Positions 1 through 11,389 of a stretch of DNA of 64,000 nucleotides are shown here, piece by piece. Source of the stretch: Jacaranda mimosifolia. Its lineage: Eukaryota > Streptophyta > Magnoliopsida > Lamiales > Bignoniaceae. The stretch is from NCBI GenBank assembly GCA_018894105.1, contig CM032117.1, positions 37,800,501 through 37,864,500 on the forward strand. Direction: 5' to 3'. Positions within the stretch are counted from its first letter, which is position 1. Every line of letters begins with the position of its first letter. Position numbers and translations under genes: made by a program. The notes beneath the pieces were generated by a model. It saw only the letters and a list, made by a program, of their open reading frames with translations, was not told where the DNA came from and ran no database searches.

Positions 1-775
1 GAAACCAATAAACTCACCGAGCCAAACTTCCAAGATTGGTTAAGAAACCTTAAAATCATTCTTGACTCTGAAAAGCGGACTTACGTCCTTGATCAAAGTC
101 CCATGGACACATTTGGTGATGATGCCAACGACGCACAACGTGAAATGTTCACAAAATTTGTAGATGATGATCTACAAGTGAGGTGTGCCACGATGGCATC
201 CATGTCCAACAAGCTCCAAAAGACTCATGAGCACATAAAACATGCTCGAGAGATCTATGTACACTTGCAAGAGTTGTATGGTGTACAAAGTAGACATGAA
301 AGGTTTTCTTTGTCCAAGGAGCTCTTTAGGGCAAGGATGATTGAAGGGTCCAATGTCTATGATCACAGCCTCAAGATGATTGGACTCATCGAGAAGCTTG
401 GACAGTTCGATGTGGCAATGGACAACGACCTTTATGTGGATTTGATCCTACTGTCATTGCCACCATCATATTGTCAATTCGTTATGAACTTCAATATGTA
501 CAAGCAAGATGTAATGATTAACAAATTGATCAATATGCTTGTGACCGCGAAGGCGACTATGAGAAAGAAGAAGCCCTTTATGCTTGCATCCCCTACCAAG
601 TCGAAGCACCCTAGGGGTCCTAGAAAGGGAAGTAAGAGAAAGAAAAGTTCTACCTCAAAATTGAAGCTAGTTGTTTCCATTATGGCAAAAAGGGGCATTA
701 GAAAAGAAATTGCAAAGCTCACCTTGCAACATTTGAGAAGGGTATGTACTTTATTGAAGTGGATATGATGACTAA
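1..775 (+). pseudogene. Copia copy C1: gag remnant (5' end outside the window)
   Basis: This is the capsid-type gag part of a Ty1/copia polyprotein, which would package element RNA into cytoplasmic particles. The window opens a few codons after the expected start: the first codons read ETNKL and align with codons just after the MAKN start of copy C3. The frame stays open from base 1 to about 670 and covers the UBN2/gag region (QELYGVQSRHERF and LILLSLPPSYCQFV are visible). Compared with C3, about 60 bases are then missing and the frame shifts. The zinc knuckle near 665-715 is readable only in another frame; its second Cys is now Tyr and a stop follows the His. Retrotransposon gag is clear; loss of function is clear. 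Confidence 0.9.
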
Positions 776-3700
776 TTCTTTCACATGGGTATTTGATACA
801 CATGCTACTTGATACCGCATGTGGTTCTCACATTTGTAATTCGTTATAGGGGATGGAAAGAAGAAGAAGTCCTCATGAAGGGTATATGGTCCTCCGCTTA
901 GGAAATGAAGCAAAAGTTGCGGCCATTTTCCAAGGCATTATCAAGTTGGACTTGGGGAATGCTTGCATTGTACTTGATCCTATTTATTATGTACCCTATC
1001 TTGTTAAGAACATTATTTTAATTCCTATTCTTGATAATGAAGGATTTGATTTTTCTATATCGAATGGAATGTTGAAAGAATTAAAAAATAGTTTTTTAAT
1101 TGTGCAAGGTACACTAATTAACGAATTGTACATGCTTGATTCCCAACCTTCACTAATGCACATTTAATCAAGTAAGAGAAAGTTAGATAACCAAGAAGAT
1201 GTCATTTTGTGGCATGTAAGACTTAGACATATTTCTAAAAATAGGATGAACAAGTTAGATGCTCTCAAAGTACTATATGTTAGTGGCATTGAGGATCTTC
1301 CTACTTGTGAATCTTATTTAAAGGGAAAAATGACCAAGGCTCCATTTGTAGGACAAATGAAGTACTCCATAGGTCTCTTAGATTTGATCCATACGGACGT
1401 TTGTGGACAACTAGGAGTTAGTGGGAGATGAGGCGATTCCTACTTCATCACCTGTACCGACGACTATAGTCGTTTCGGACACGTATTTCTTATGAAGAAC
1501 AAGTGTGAAGCCTTTGAAAAGTTCAAAGAATATAGGAATGAAGTAGAAAAGCAATTGGGACTAAGTACTAAAACCCTTCGATCGGATCGAAGGGAAAAAT
1601 ACTTGAGCGCCGAATTCTTGGATTATCTAAAAGAGAATAGGATTCTCTCTCATTGGACTCCACTCGGCACACCCTAACTCAATGGAGTAGCCGAGAGAAA
1701 AAACGGTACCTTGTTGGACATGGTGCGTTCCATGATGAGCTTCTTCGATGTGCCGATGTCCTTTTGGAGATACGCCTTATTAACGACGGTGAAGCTACTA
1801 AATATAATACCTTCAAAGCCGGTGGCCAAAACACCATATGAGATATAGCATGGCAAAGCACCCTCTTGCCGATACCTTAAGGTTTGGGGATCTCCCGCCT
1901 ACGTGAGATGGACAGCAGGAGATAAGTTGGATAGTAGATCCACCTGTGCTAGTTTATGGGATACCTTAGAGAGTCTAAGGGTTACTACTTCTATGATCCC
2001 TCGGAACAAAAAGTGTTCGTTTCAAGGAACGCCTACTTTTTGGAAAAAGAATTTCTGTTAGATAGAAATAGCATTATCGTTGAACTTGATGAAGTTCAAG
2101 ATGATCAAGAAATCCCACAAGTGGTGGAAACAAATGAGTAACAAGAGCCTCACACACAACCTTTAAGAAGATTAGACCGAATCAAGAAGCAACCTGAAAG
2201 GTTCAGATTCCTTTATGAAACAGGCCAATAGAATAATTATCCGAAGACCTATGAAGAAGCTATGTTGGACATATATTCGGGATGTTGGCTTGAAGCCATG
2301 AGATTCAAAATTGACTCTATATACTCAAACAAAGTATGGACTTTGGTAAATCTACTTATGGAAATAGTTCACATTAGTTGCAAGTGGATCTATAAGCGAA
2401 AACTTGGAGTAGATAGAGAAATGATGACTTTTAAGGAGCAACTAGTGGCAAAGGGTTACACTCAAAGACCTGGTATCGATTTTGAGGAAACCTTTTCACT
2501 GGTCGCAATGCCTAAGTCCATTCGGATTCTTGTTGCTATAGTCGCATATTATGATTATGAGATATGACAAATGGATGTGAAAACTGCTTTCCTCAATAGA
2601 GACATAGCAGAAGAAATTTATAGAGAGCAACCACAAGATTTTACATCCAAGGGGAGTGAGCAAAAGGTTTGCAAACTCTAGAGATCCATTTATGGACTCA
2701 AACAAGCATCCCAAAGTTGGAACATACATTTTGATAAAACAGTCAAACCGTTTAGCTTTGTCAAAAATATGTATGAACCATATATGTATAAGAAGGCTAG
2801 TGAGAGTAGTATATAGTTTATTGTGCTTTATATCGATGACATCCTTCTCATTGGGAATGAGGTAGGAATGTTAGAGTGTACTAAAGCATGGTTATCTACA
2901 CAATTCTCCATGAACGATTTGGGAGAAGCATTCTACATATTAGGATACGTATCTATAAAGATAGATCTAAGAGGACGTTAGGGCTATCCCAAATCCCGTA
3001 CTTTGACAAAATACTAAGGAGGTTTAGTATGGAAGAATCTAAGAAGGGATTTCTTCCCATGGGACATGGCATTCGTCTCTCCAAGTCTATAGCCCCCATG
3101 AGGGAAAAAGAGAAACGAATGATGTCCCACATACCTTATGCCTCCACTATTGGTAGCATAATGTATGCAGTTCAATGTATAAAACTAGATGTGGCATACT
3201 CGATAAGTGTTACGAGTAGGTTCTAATCCAATCCTAGTGAGAATCACTGGATGGCCGTGAAAGGAATCCTTAAGTACTTGAGAAGGACTAAAGACTTGTT
3301 TTTGGTATACGGTAATGGATAATTGAAACTAGAAGGGTTTTCGGATTCAAGTTTCCAATTTCATGTAGATGACCTCAAATCTACTTCTAGATTTATATTT
3401 TGCCTCAATGGTAGCGCGGCGAGTTGGAAGAGTTCCAAAAAAGGTACCACGGCCGATTCCACCACTGAAGCAGAATATATTGCAACTTCAGAAGCTGCAA
3501 AGGAAGGTGTTTGGATGAAAAACTACATTCAAGAGTTGAATATAGTGCCTAGCATTGCTAAGCCAGTAGTTATATATTATGATAACACCGAGGAAGTGGC
3601 ACAAGCCAAAGAGCCAAGATCTCATAAAAAATCCAAGCACATTTTGAGGCGATATCATTTGATCCGGGAGATCATTGATAGATGCGACATCCAGGTAGAA

Positions 3701-3812
3701 AGAGTTGCCTCGGAAGAGAATATAGTAGATCTACTGACAAAACCCCTAATGTAAAAGGTCTTTGAAGAACATCTTGAGGAAATGGGTCTCAAGGCCATAG
3801 GGCATTGGCTTT
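776..3812 (+). pseudogene. Copia copy C1: protease-integrase-RT-RNase H remnant
   Basis: The domain order is that of Ty1/copia. A protease remnant lies at about 790-1166, with a garbled DTACGSH site around 790-835 and an amber stop at 847-849. The integrase at about 1190-2150 keeps GHIS-like, HTDVCG, RSDR and NGVAER motifs. Reverse transcriptase is at about 2260-3230, with the YIDD catalytic box at 2829-2840. RNase H is at 3320-3754, with STTEAEYIA. Many stops break it: TGA at about 2566 in place of the Trp codon of C2 and C3, TAA near 2139, and a final premature TAA at 3752-3754 where C4 has CAA. The last normal residues (GHWL) are still readable at 3801-3812 but the natural stop is lost. 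Frameshifts lie in the integrase and near 2945. Not functional. Confidence 0.92.
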
Positions 3813-5027
3813 ACGGCAAGTGGGAGATTGTTGGAATAGTGCCTAGCCAGCCCATTAGATTGGCCTTGTAAAAGCTATTTCCTTGTAAAATAGTATTGAT
3901 TGAATGATATTCTTTATATGGCCATTTTAATCTTATACTCTTTATTACTTTACTTGCATTTAGGTGAAGCCTTTAAATCACTCTTGACTACGGGACTTGG
4001 TTTGATGACCATCGAATAAGTCTCATACTGTCGTGATCTTAAATCTTCCAAGTCATTTGATCTTATGAGATGAGGCATCTAAGATCCAGATAGACTTGCA
4101 CTAAGATGCATAAATCCAAGAGTTGGATATTACTTCGTTCCATGAGCAACCATATGAGATATGGGTGCATATTAATAGGTGTTGTCTGAGAACAAGGCAT
4201 TGAAGGCCCACTGGAGAATCCACTAGATAGTCGTAGTGGCAAGTTCTCCAGCTTACGCTAGTGCATATTATTAGTCCTCTGACCTGAGGATCCATGGTAA
4301 TCTTGTGTCTGGTCCTCATGTTTTGACTCTTTCTCGACCACTTTACGGGTCTTTCAGGTTGAGGTTGGGTATGAACTACTTGGCATAGAGGTTTGTGAGA
4401 TCCAAGATGGAATCCGACTCCTTGCTTTTGTGAATGGCGAGTGCATCTCCTATGTATTCTAAATAATCGATTCCAAGAAATCCTTGCACAAAGTGGTGTG
4501 ACAATTTAAAAAATGAGTTTTTCAAAGATGAGGTCACATAAGGGAATCGAACATTGAGAATAGAAGCATAGCATTAAGGCTATTAGGGAGCCGACAAATA
4601 TCTTCCCCTATGCCTCATTTGGTAGATAGGAGACGGAAGGACCGTATTTACATGGTATGTGTAGAGCTGTAATGGTTTTCCAGAACATTCATTTCGGCCA
4701 ATTAATTGGGCTCCATGGGCTTGAGGTTGGACATCAACCATGGAGATTGGGTACTTTTCAATCAATGAGATTGATTGAATTGAGCCGATTAGTTTAAAAG
4801 TGTTTAAAACTAAATTGAAAATAAGACATTCAAAAGTCACAAGGAGTTGTGAGCCTATGTCCAATGAATGGTAGAACCTATTGGGTCACACACAAAAGCC
4901 AATTAGCTTTCTATTTGATGGAGAACAGATTTTCTAAGTGTTAGAAAATGTCTCCAAGTGGACCGATTTTAAGGTGCCAATTTTGAAGATCAATTTTGGT
5001 TTGATTAATTTAAGTATTAAAGTGATA

Positions 5028-5195
5028 AATTAATTTAAGGAGTTAATTATTTGGTGCCAATATGACCATCAATTGGTCAAGTTAACTTAAAGAGTTAAGT
5101 TAACAAAATTCAAGCTTAAGAGTTAAGCTTATTTGACTTATGAGTTAAGTCAAAGGTCAATTAATTAAATTAAGGTGTTTAATTTGATTAATGGG
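5028..5195 (+). repeat. U3 hairpin chain in the C1 LTR
   Basis: Consecutive short inverted repeats, each closed by a loop containing GAG: 5081-5089 with 5096-5104 (9-bp perfect stem GTTAACTTA), 5112-5118 with 5124-5130 (7 bp, AAGCTTA) and 5132-5140 with 5146-5154 (9 bp, TTTGACTTA). A GACCA/TGGTC stem lies at 5064-5078. Imperfect stems lie on either side. Equivalent chains occur in the other LTRs, for example 35140-35350, 49200-49400 and 58060-58290. Confidence 0.75.
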
Positions 5196-5369
5196 AAGAA
5201 CACATTTTGGAGGAAAAATTCAAATGAAATGTTCATTTGAATTAGCATTTTAATTAGCTTGAAATTAGATTTCAAATGTAATTAAAATGCAAGTGAAATT
5301 CAAATTAGATTTGAATTTGCATTTGCCACCTTGGCAAATGCAAGTTGGCCGCCCCTTCTCCTCATGGGA

Positions 5370-5414
5370 GGTGTTATGTCACCTTGGCATCACACTTTCC
5401 AGCCTCTATATATA
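5370..5414 (+). promoter_or_regulatory. C1 LTR core promoter: decayed palindrome and TATA box
   Basis: TATATATAG at 5406-5414 would direct Pol II transcription of the element. Just upstream, 5370-5381 and 5385-5395 are the arms of an inverted repeat that is perfect in C2 (12871-12897) and mismatched here. Confidence 0.6.
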
Positions 5415-6030
5415 GATATAGAGAGAAAGGGCTGGTCATTATATCAAAAGGTGTGCAGAATTAGATTTTCTACCATTCCCTCCAAAATCCTTGCAAGCAT
5501 TGCATTCATGTGTTGAAAGCTTTGCTCTCTTCTTCTTCTTCCCTACCTAAAATCAGCCTCCACCATAGCATATCTCTGGCCTTATTCCAGCTTATATGCT
5601 GGAGATTTTGGAAGATCTATTTGGTGTGTGGATCATATCAATAGAGGCAAACTAGTTTGTTTGCTACGGTTTGGAGATCCACTTGCATAGAGTCCGATTT
5701 GGAGATTTTCTCCAGGGAGATTCAAAAATATTTTGAGTTTGAATTTTTTACTAAGAGTTCCCCAAGGTGTTGAGCAGCTCCAGTAATTTTTTCATGATTT
5801 TTGGAGGTGATTTGAAGGTGGTAAAAATCGCCCCATTGCTGCTGCGCATTTTCTGTCAGTTTTTGGATTGTGAAAGGTTCATCTGATTCTCCTTGGATTT
5901 TGCATTTCGAGGTAAAACTCTATCTAAATCTAAATCTTAGGCGTGATTTGATCCTAGTTAGCATGTAAGCACTAGTTTATTAAGCTTTTGAAGTATTTAT
6001 TATTGGATCCTAGTGCCTTACTAGCTTTCA

Positions 6031-6829
6031 TCTTTTCCAAATGTTACAGCAAATACATGATAGTCGCAGTTGAGTATTTCACCAAATGGGTGAAGGCAGA
6101 AGCTGTCCCTAAAATAACGGATCAGCGATAAAAAGCTTCTTATGGAAAAACATCATTTGTTGCCAAAAATATTGTTATCAGACAATAATATTCAATTCTA
6201 GAGCAAACAAATGAGGGAGTGGTGGGAAAGTCTCATAATACGACAATACATCACATCAATAGGTAATCCACAAGAAAATGGGAAAACAAAGGTCACCAAC
6301 AGAACTATTCTAGACCATATCAAAACTTGACTGGAGGGATCTAAAGGCACTTGGGCTGATGACCTCCTTTGCATACTATGGCCTAGAGAACGACTCCAAG
6401 AACAACCACAGGTCATAGCCTTTACAGTCTCGTCAATGGCTCGGAATCAGTGATTCCTACTGAATTGAAACAATATACAGCTTGGGTAATACACTACAAT
6501 TCGATTAGGAACAAGTCAGAGAAGGTACTCGACCTAGAGATGATCGATGAGCTACAACAATAAGCATACACAAAAATATAGAAGTATAGGTCGGTCATAC
6601 CGAAACACTATGACATGGGTGTCCGACCAAGGGGCCTTCAAGTTGGCAATTTTATTCTCAAAAAGATTAAAGTCTCAAAGAATGTTGGGAAACTCAACCT
6701 AAAGTGGAAAGGCCCCTACTCAGTGGTCAAAGTGGCTGAAACCAACTCTTACTGAATAGCTGACATGAATGGGATTGAGTTGCTCCGACCTTGGAATGCT
6801 AGGAATTTGAAAAACGTTTATACATGAAA
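6031..6829 (+). pseudogene. Ty3/gypsy integrase C-terminal remnant (Tat-like)
   Basis: This is the end of a Ty3/gypsy pol: the integrase that inserts cDNA into chromosomes. Near 6052-6130 the reading is YMIVAVEYFTKWVKAEAVPK, the start of the gypsy integrase core. Around 6240-6290 IGNPQENG appears (core end, normally SxPQxNGxxE). From about 6425 come VNGSESVIPTELKQ, then VGNFILKKIK, LNLKWKGPYSVVKV and LLRPWNARNLKNVY, the typical plant gypsy C-terminal module. Several stops and frame changes break it. It starts exactly where the C1 LTR stops, so C1 most likely jumped into this element and the rest of its pol lies left of C1, outside the window. Confidence 0.85.
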
Positions 6830-7194
6830 AAGATCTCATAATCTCGTTCAGTTACTCTTTCTAGTTTACGCGAGATCCAGCTTTCTCAAAGTGCACAAAT
6901 TATCAAATTTAGCTTTTATAATGGGATCTAAACTTCTCATCAAATCGTCCAGTAATGATAAATTGAAAACAATCTGTATAAGATCCAATCTTCCCTAAAT
7001 GCACAAGCTGATAAAATGTAACCGTTTAATTACATTTTAACTTGGTTTCAACTAATTAAACACAAGGGATTTATTGAACCCTTACTTTGGAACAAAGCAC
7101 AAAATTACAAAACAATATAAAATGGTGACACGGCAAAAAATAAACACAGAACTTTGGGATCGGCAAAAATCGAGCATTGAAATTAAAAAGCAAA
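6830..7194. other. Spacer of the gypsy element, no gene seen
   Basis: AT-rich sequence between the end of gypsy pol and the tandem duplication. It probably belongs to the long 3' non-coding part of the same element. No ORF or structure was recognised. Confidence 0.4.
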
Positions 7195-8088
7195 TTGTTC
7201 CAACATCAAACGAGTTACAAGATCAATGAAGATAAAATTGTTCAAAAAGACATATAGGGCACAATACAGACAAGAAATCCATTTACGTCACTAGAAAATA
7301 TCAACACACATGGCTCGATCTAGCCCCTTACCTCTCACCTCATGAGTAGCAGTTTTTGCTGCGACCTCGTCTATACCCTTGTTGAGCTCATCCTCACTAG
7401 TAGTGTCAACTGCCACAACCTACTGTGGTCTCTTAACCTCTTGCTCCTATTAAAAAGGGGGCACATTAACAAGTCAAGGAAGACCAACCTCATCCCCAAA
7501 AAACTAGCGCTCGGCAGTTGGGAAGTACTTCGCCAAGTCTACCTCCTTGTTTTTTATCTGAAAGGTGAATTCATTAACAAACTCGAACTCTTACCCCATG
7601 ACTAGAACCTTGGGATGGGTAGCAGCCTTTGCTACCTCAGCTTGTTCCAACATCAAACGAGTTACAAGATCAATGAAGATAAAATTGTTCAAAAAGACAT
7701 ACAGGGCACAATACAGACAAGAAATCCATTTACATCACCAGAAAATATCAACACACATGGCTCGATCTAGCCCCTTACCTCTCACCTCACGAGTAGCAGT
7801 TTTTGCTACGACCTCGTCTATAGCCTTGTTGAGCTCATCCTCACCAGTAGTGTCAACTGCCATAACCTACTGTGGTCTCTTGACCTCTTGCTCCTATTAA
7901 AGAGGGGGCACATTAACAAGTCGAGGAAGACCAACCTCATCCCCAAAAAACTAGCGCTCGGTAGTTGGGAAGTACTTCGCCAAGTCTACTTCCTTGTTTT
8001 TTATCTGAAAGGTGAATTCATTAACAAACTCGAACTCTTACCCCATGACTAGAACCTTAGGATGGGTAGCAGCCTCTGCTATCTCAGC
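7195..8088. repeat. 447-bp tandem duplication, two copies
   Basis: Copy 1 is 7195-7641 and copy 2 is 7642-8088. The start (TTGTTCCAACATCAAACGAG) and the end (GGATGGGTAGCAGCC) recur at a constant offset of 447 bases. The copies differ by only scattered substitutions, so the duplication is young relative to the decay of its host element. It doubles the C-terminal part of the antisense gene described below. Confidence 0.9.
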
Positions 8089-10340
8089 AAGGGCATCTTC
8101 AGCATAGTCTTCCAACTGCTCGTTCTTGAACATACTAAGTTGAGCTTTGTCTTCCTCTTAGATCTGATAGCCCAATAACTTAAGCTGCTTTATCGCCTTC
8201 TCGAACTATTTTTTAGCATCATCCATGCCAAACACTACGCTGGCATCAATAAAAATGGGCCTCAACATAAGCTGCTGCACTGCTTCCTTGTGGATGTCAG
8301 GCAATACCTTGAAAAATTCAACCCTTGCGTAGCGAAGACAGCTCTCGTACCTCTATGCCCAACCGTAGAGGAAGACCTCATAGACCTCAGACATTAATTT
8401 CTTCAGCAACTCCTCTAAGTAGCCCTTCTCAGATATGGCCTCCAATAGCTCCAGGTCTTTTTCTTCGAGTTGCCTCATCAGCTTCTCAATCCTCGACTAC
8501 AGAAAATCGACCTTAGTCTTGGATAGTTCAGACTGATTCACATTTTCGCTGCCACTGGGCACGCTCGACCTGGGATAGCTCAAACCATTGATGCAAGTTG
8601 TAACCTCATTACCCGACCTGCATATGATAATAAAGGTGTTAATTACATGACAACTCAAGTGTTGCAGTAGATCAAACAGGAACTTACCATGTTTGCATAG
8701 TATGCACACACCTTCAAGGCCTCTACCTGTTGGAGCTTAAGCATTTTTTCTGGGTCCTTAAGGAACATACTAATTGTAAACACCTTCAGAGGGGTCACTC
8801 TAGTCAACCATGCGCCCATTATTGAAGTGGCATTAGATACTCCAATCTTGAGCCCAAATCATGGTTCAAGAAAAGTTGGCAGCTAGAATAGCTCCTTGTT
8901 GAGCAGTAACTCAAAGGCATCAATGTTGGGGGCAACAAACTTTTCCTTCCCTTTTTTCTGCCGTAGTTTTCTTTGCAGGGGTAAGTCAACTTTACCCCTC
9001 GATGTCAGCAGCCTTTCTCTTTGGGTGGGCCGCAGGGCTAGCCACTTCAACTACACTATGTATAGTAGTAGGCGGAGTAGCTAATAGCATACGCTTAGAT
9101 CGAGTAGCTTAGGATGCCACCTCTTGACAAGCAGCAACTGCTTCCCGCTACTCTTGGCTCCTCTACTGCCTAGCCATAGCTAATTAGCGTGCCCAGTCCA
9201 TGTTCAATAGGCCTATAAAACAAAACGTAAAGCTTAATATTGATAAAAAACATAACCAAGGCAACAATAACAACACAATGAAATGTACTCTACCTAGACG
9301 TGCAGTAGATGGCAACATCAATAGGGCGGTTGACAAACCCGCTAACACCAAATTCCTCTCTCTAGTGAACCCATCAATCTTTATCTCTCCAAAACTAATT
9401 AGGTCTTGAATAAATGTATTGTGCTAGGTTGGATTTTCATTACTAGGCATCTAAACCTGTCCCCTCAGCTACTCCTTAGGAATGTTAAAACCACCCTCAT
9501 TAGGAGCACATAAAAAAAATCCTCTTTTTATTGGCTTGTTCTGATAGGAGAAAGGGGTCACAAGTATTTCTCGATAAGGACGGGCAGTAAGATAGTAAAA
9601 GCCTAACTCATTAGTGCTCCCTAACTTCTAAGACATGGGTAGATTAAATAAATTGCCAAAGTTCACAAAGGAAGGGATTTAGTTAAGAATCATCATCAAT
9701 GCTACAAAATTGTACGTAATGGAAAAATAGTTCGACAATAGCTAGGTTATATAAACTCGGAGACCAAATAGTAGGTCAATTATAGACTGTATGATTAGAA
9801 ATCTAAGAAAACACTTCAAAGAATCCTCGAATATAGTTATGCACCCTTCTAGAGGTGCATTCATCTTATCCCTAGCCCTAAGCTTGATTAACCCGAACAC
9901 TTTAGGAATATAATATTTTTGCCTAATCGATGTCAAATCATCCAAAGGGATCTCTAACATAAGTTTGCTATAATGGGTAGTTGTGAATAACCTCTCCCTC
10001 AACACCAGCTGACGAGAGGGGCCTCACCTCCTTGACTGTAGAGACCGACGGCCCCACCTCACAACCAAAGAAGCAGATGGTCCCATTTCCTCATTAACCT
10101 CTACCTCCTACTTATTATCACTCATCCCAAAAGAACTAAAAGAACTCAGCCTACTACTAGAGAAATTCGAGGAAGATCTACTATTCTCATTGGTCGAACC
10201 TCTTGATGATAGAGTTGGTCGACTTATCTCTACCCTCATTATAACCTTACCATTCTATGGATAAAGGTGTTGATATAAAAACTATCAGAAATAAACCAAG
10301 AAAGTTAAAAAGGACTTACGAGAAGATGAAGAACAAGAAT
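7300..10340 (-). pseudogene. Decayed antisense gene inside the gypsy element, with intron-like gaps
   Basis: On the minus strand a broken reading frame runs opposite to gypsy pol. At 9742-10005 it contains a conserved-looking block (LDDLTSIRQKYYIPKVF, then CITIFEDSLKCFLRF). About 9510-9600 reads YYLTARPY and NKPIKRGFFL. This pattern resembles the N-terminal part of proteins often annotated in plants as putative transposon or gag-like proteins, which occur as extra antisense frames in Tat-type gypsy elements. That assignment is from memory and unverified. Charged, helix-prone sequence follows (8100-9180). Three GT-AG gaps fit introns: 10319-10255, 9293-9213 and 8687-8618, with clear GTAAGT donors for the first and third. 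Stops are frequent. It could instead be a captured host gene. Confidence 0.5.
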
Positions 10341-10680
10341 TTCCCAACTAGAACGATCGAAAAACAGTAAGCGAAGGCTTTCACATGTGGTAGTACTCAA
10401 ACAAAAATTTTTGGACCTCGACCTCTCACTAACACGATAAAAGTGGTAAATAGGCAGTAAATGAACAATTTATACGACCCTACTAGGCATGCCAACTGGT
10501 TACAGTGATCGAAAATTGGATATTTATTGCGTAACCGCTGATCATCACGTGTAACTCCTTGAGGAAACCACCCAAAACCACACTGTAATTGCCGCAATTA
10601 AAACCCCAGTCGATATTTAAATTCTTATATCGAAATTAGCTACTCATCACTCCTACCTTCCATAAGGTCGATCGGACTGA

Positions 10681-11095
10681 GGAATGGGGGGACTCATGAT
10701 AAGGTTGCAATTGATGAGCCCAATATGATCAGCCCAATGTTCAACATTATTATTAGGCCTAAATCAATACATGAGCCCAAGTGTAGACATCTAGACTCGA
10801 CCACAAATGGAGCTCTTCGACCTCATGAAAAAGTCATCGAGAACTTCACACGCATACACATCCTTAACTCTCTCAACCCTGTAGGGTCGAGTAGGATACA
10901 CAACAACATTGTTCTAGTTGTGGCCGCATTAACGACAATGCTTACCACACATTACATCAGCATTTAATATGGCTAAACCACTATTCTGTTCGCATTAATG
11001 ACCCCATCAGCCTATCATTTCCATATTAATAATAGTAATGGTGTTCCTTATTTCCATCCGATCAAAAGCATGATGGTTAGCTAACTCAAAAGACC
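10681..11095 (+). mobile_element. Ty3/gypsy polypurine tract and first part of its 3' LTR
   Basis: GGAATGGGGGGAC at 10681-10693 is a typical polypurine tract for plus-strand DNA priming. Immediately after it, TGATAAGG at 10697 fits an LTR start. The sequence runs without coding potential to 11095, where a chromovirus-like LTR interrupts it. The expected continuation reappears at about 23923. The exact LTR start could differ by a few bases. Confidence 0.55.
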
Positions 11096-11389
11096 TATAA
11101 CGCCCCTATAAGAAAGGGAAGAGCCATAGCGCCCCAATCAGGGAGGTATCTGCTCCTGTCCAGTTTGCTATCTCGATCGAGATTTCAAGATAATTTTTTT
11201 TTGTCAAAAGTAACATAAGGTACATCTAAATTCTCAATTCAAACAGTTCCATAATAATCGAAGTGAAAAGCAAGATCATAATAAATGTATAACATTTATG
11301 TCAACTAGTCATGCTACAACTGAAAGCCAAACTTGAGTTTCCATAATTTTAAAATTACCTAAAGACTCACGTTAGATATCATGAGCTCT

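Larger units (their letters stand above)
3829..6030 (+). repeat. Copia copy C1: 3' LTR (2202 bp)
   Basis: It begins TGTTGGAATAG directly after the purine-rich tract 3814-3828 (ends GTGGGAGAT) and ends in CA at 6030, where gypsy integrase sequence resumes. The end was set by alignment with the C2 and C3 LTRs, which also end in TTCA. U3 carries a chain of short hairpins (5028-5195). A TATA box lies at 5406-5414 and a GAG/GTAA splice-donor-like site near 5910. The matching 5' LTR lies outside the window, so the target duplication cannot be checked. Confidence 0.88.
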
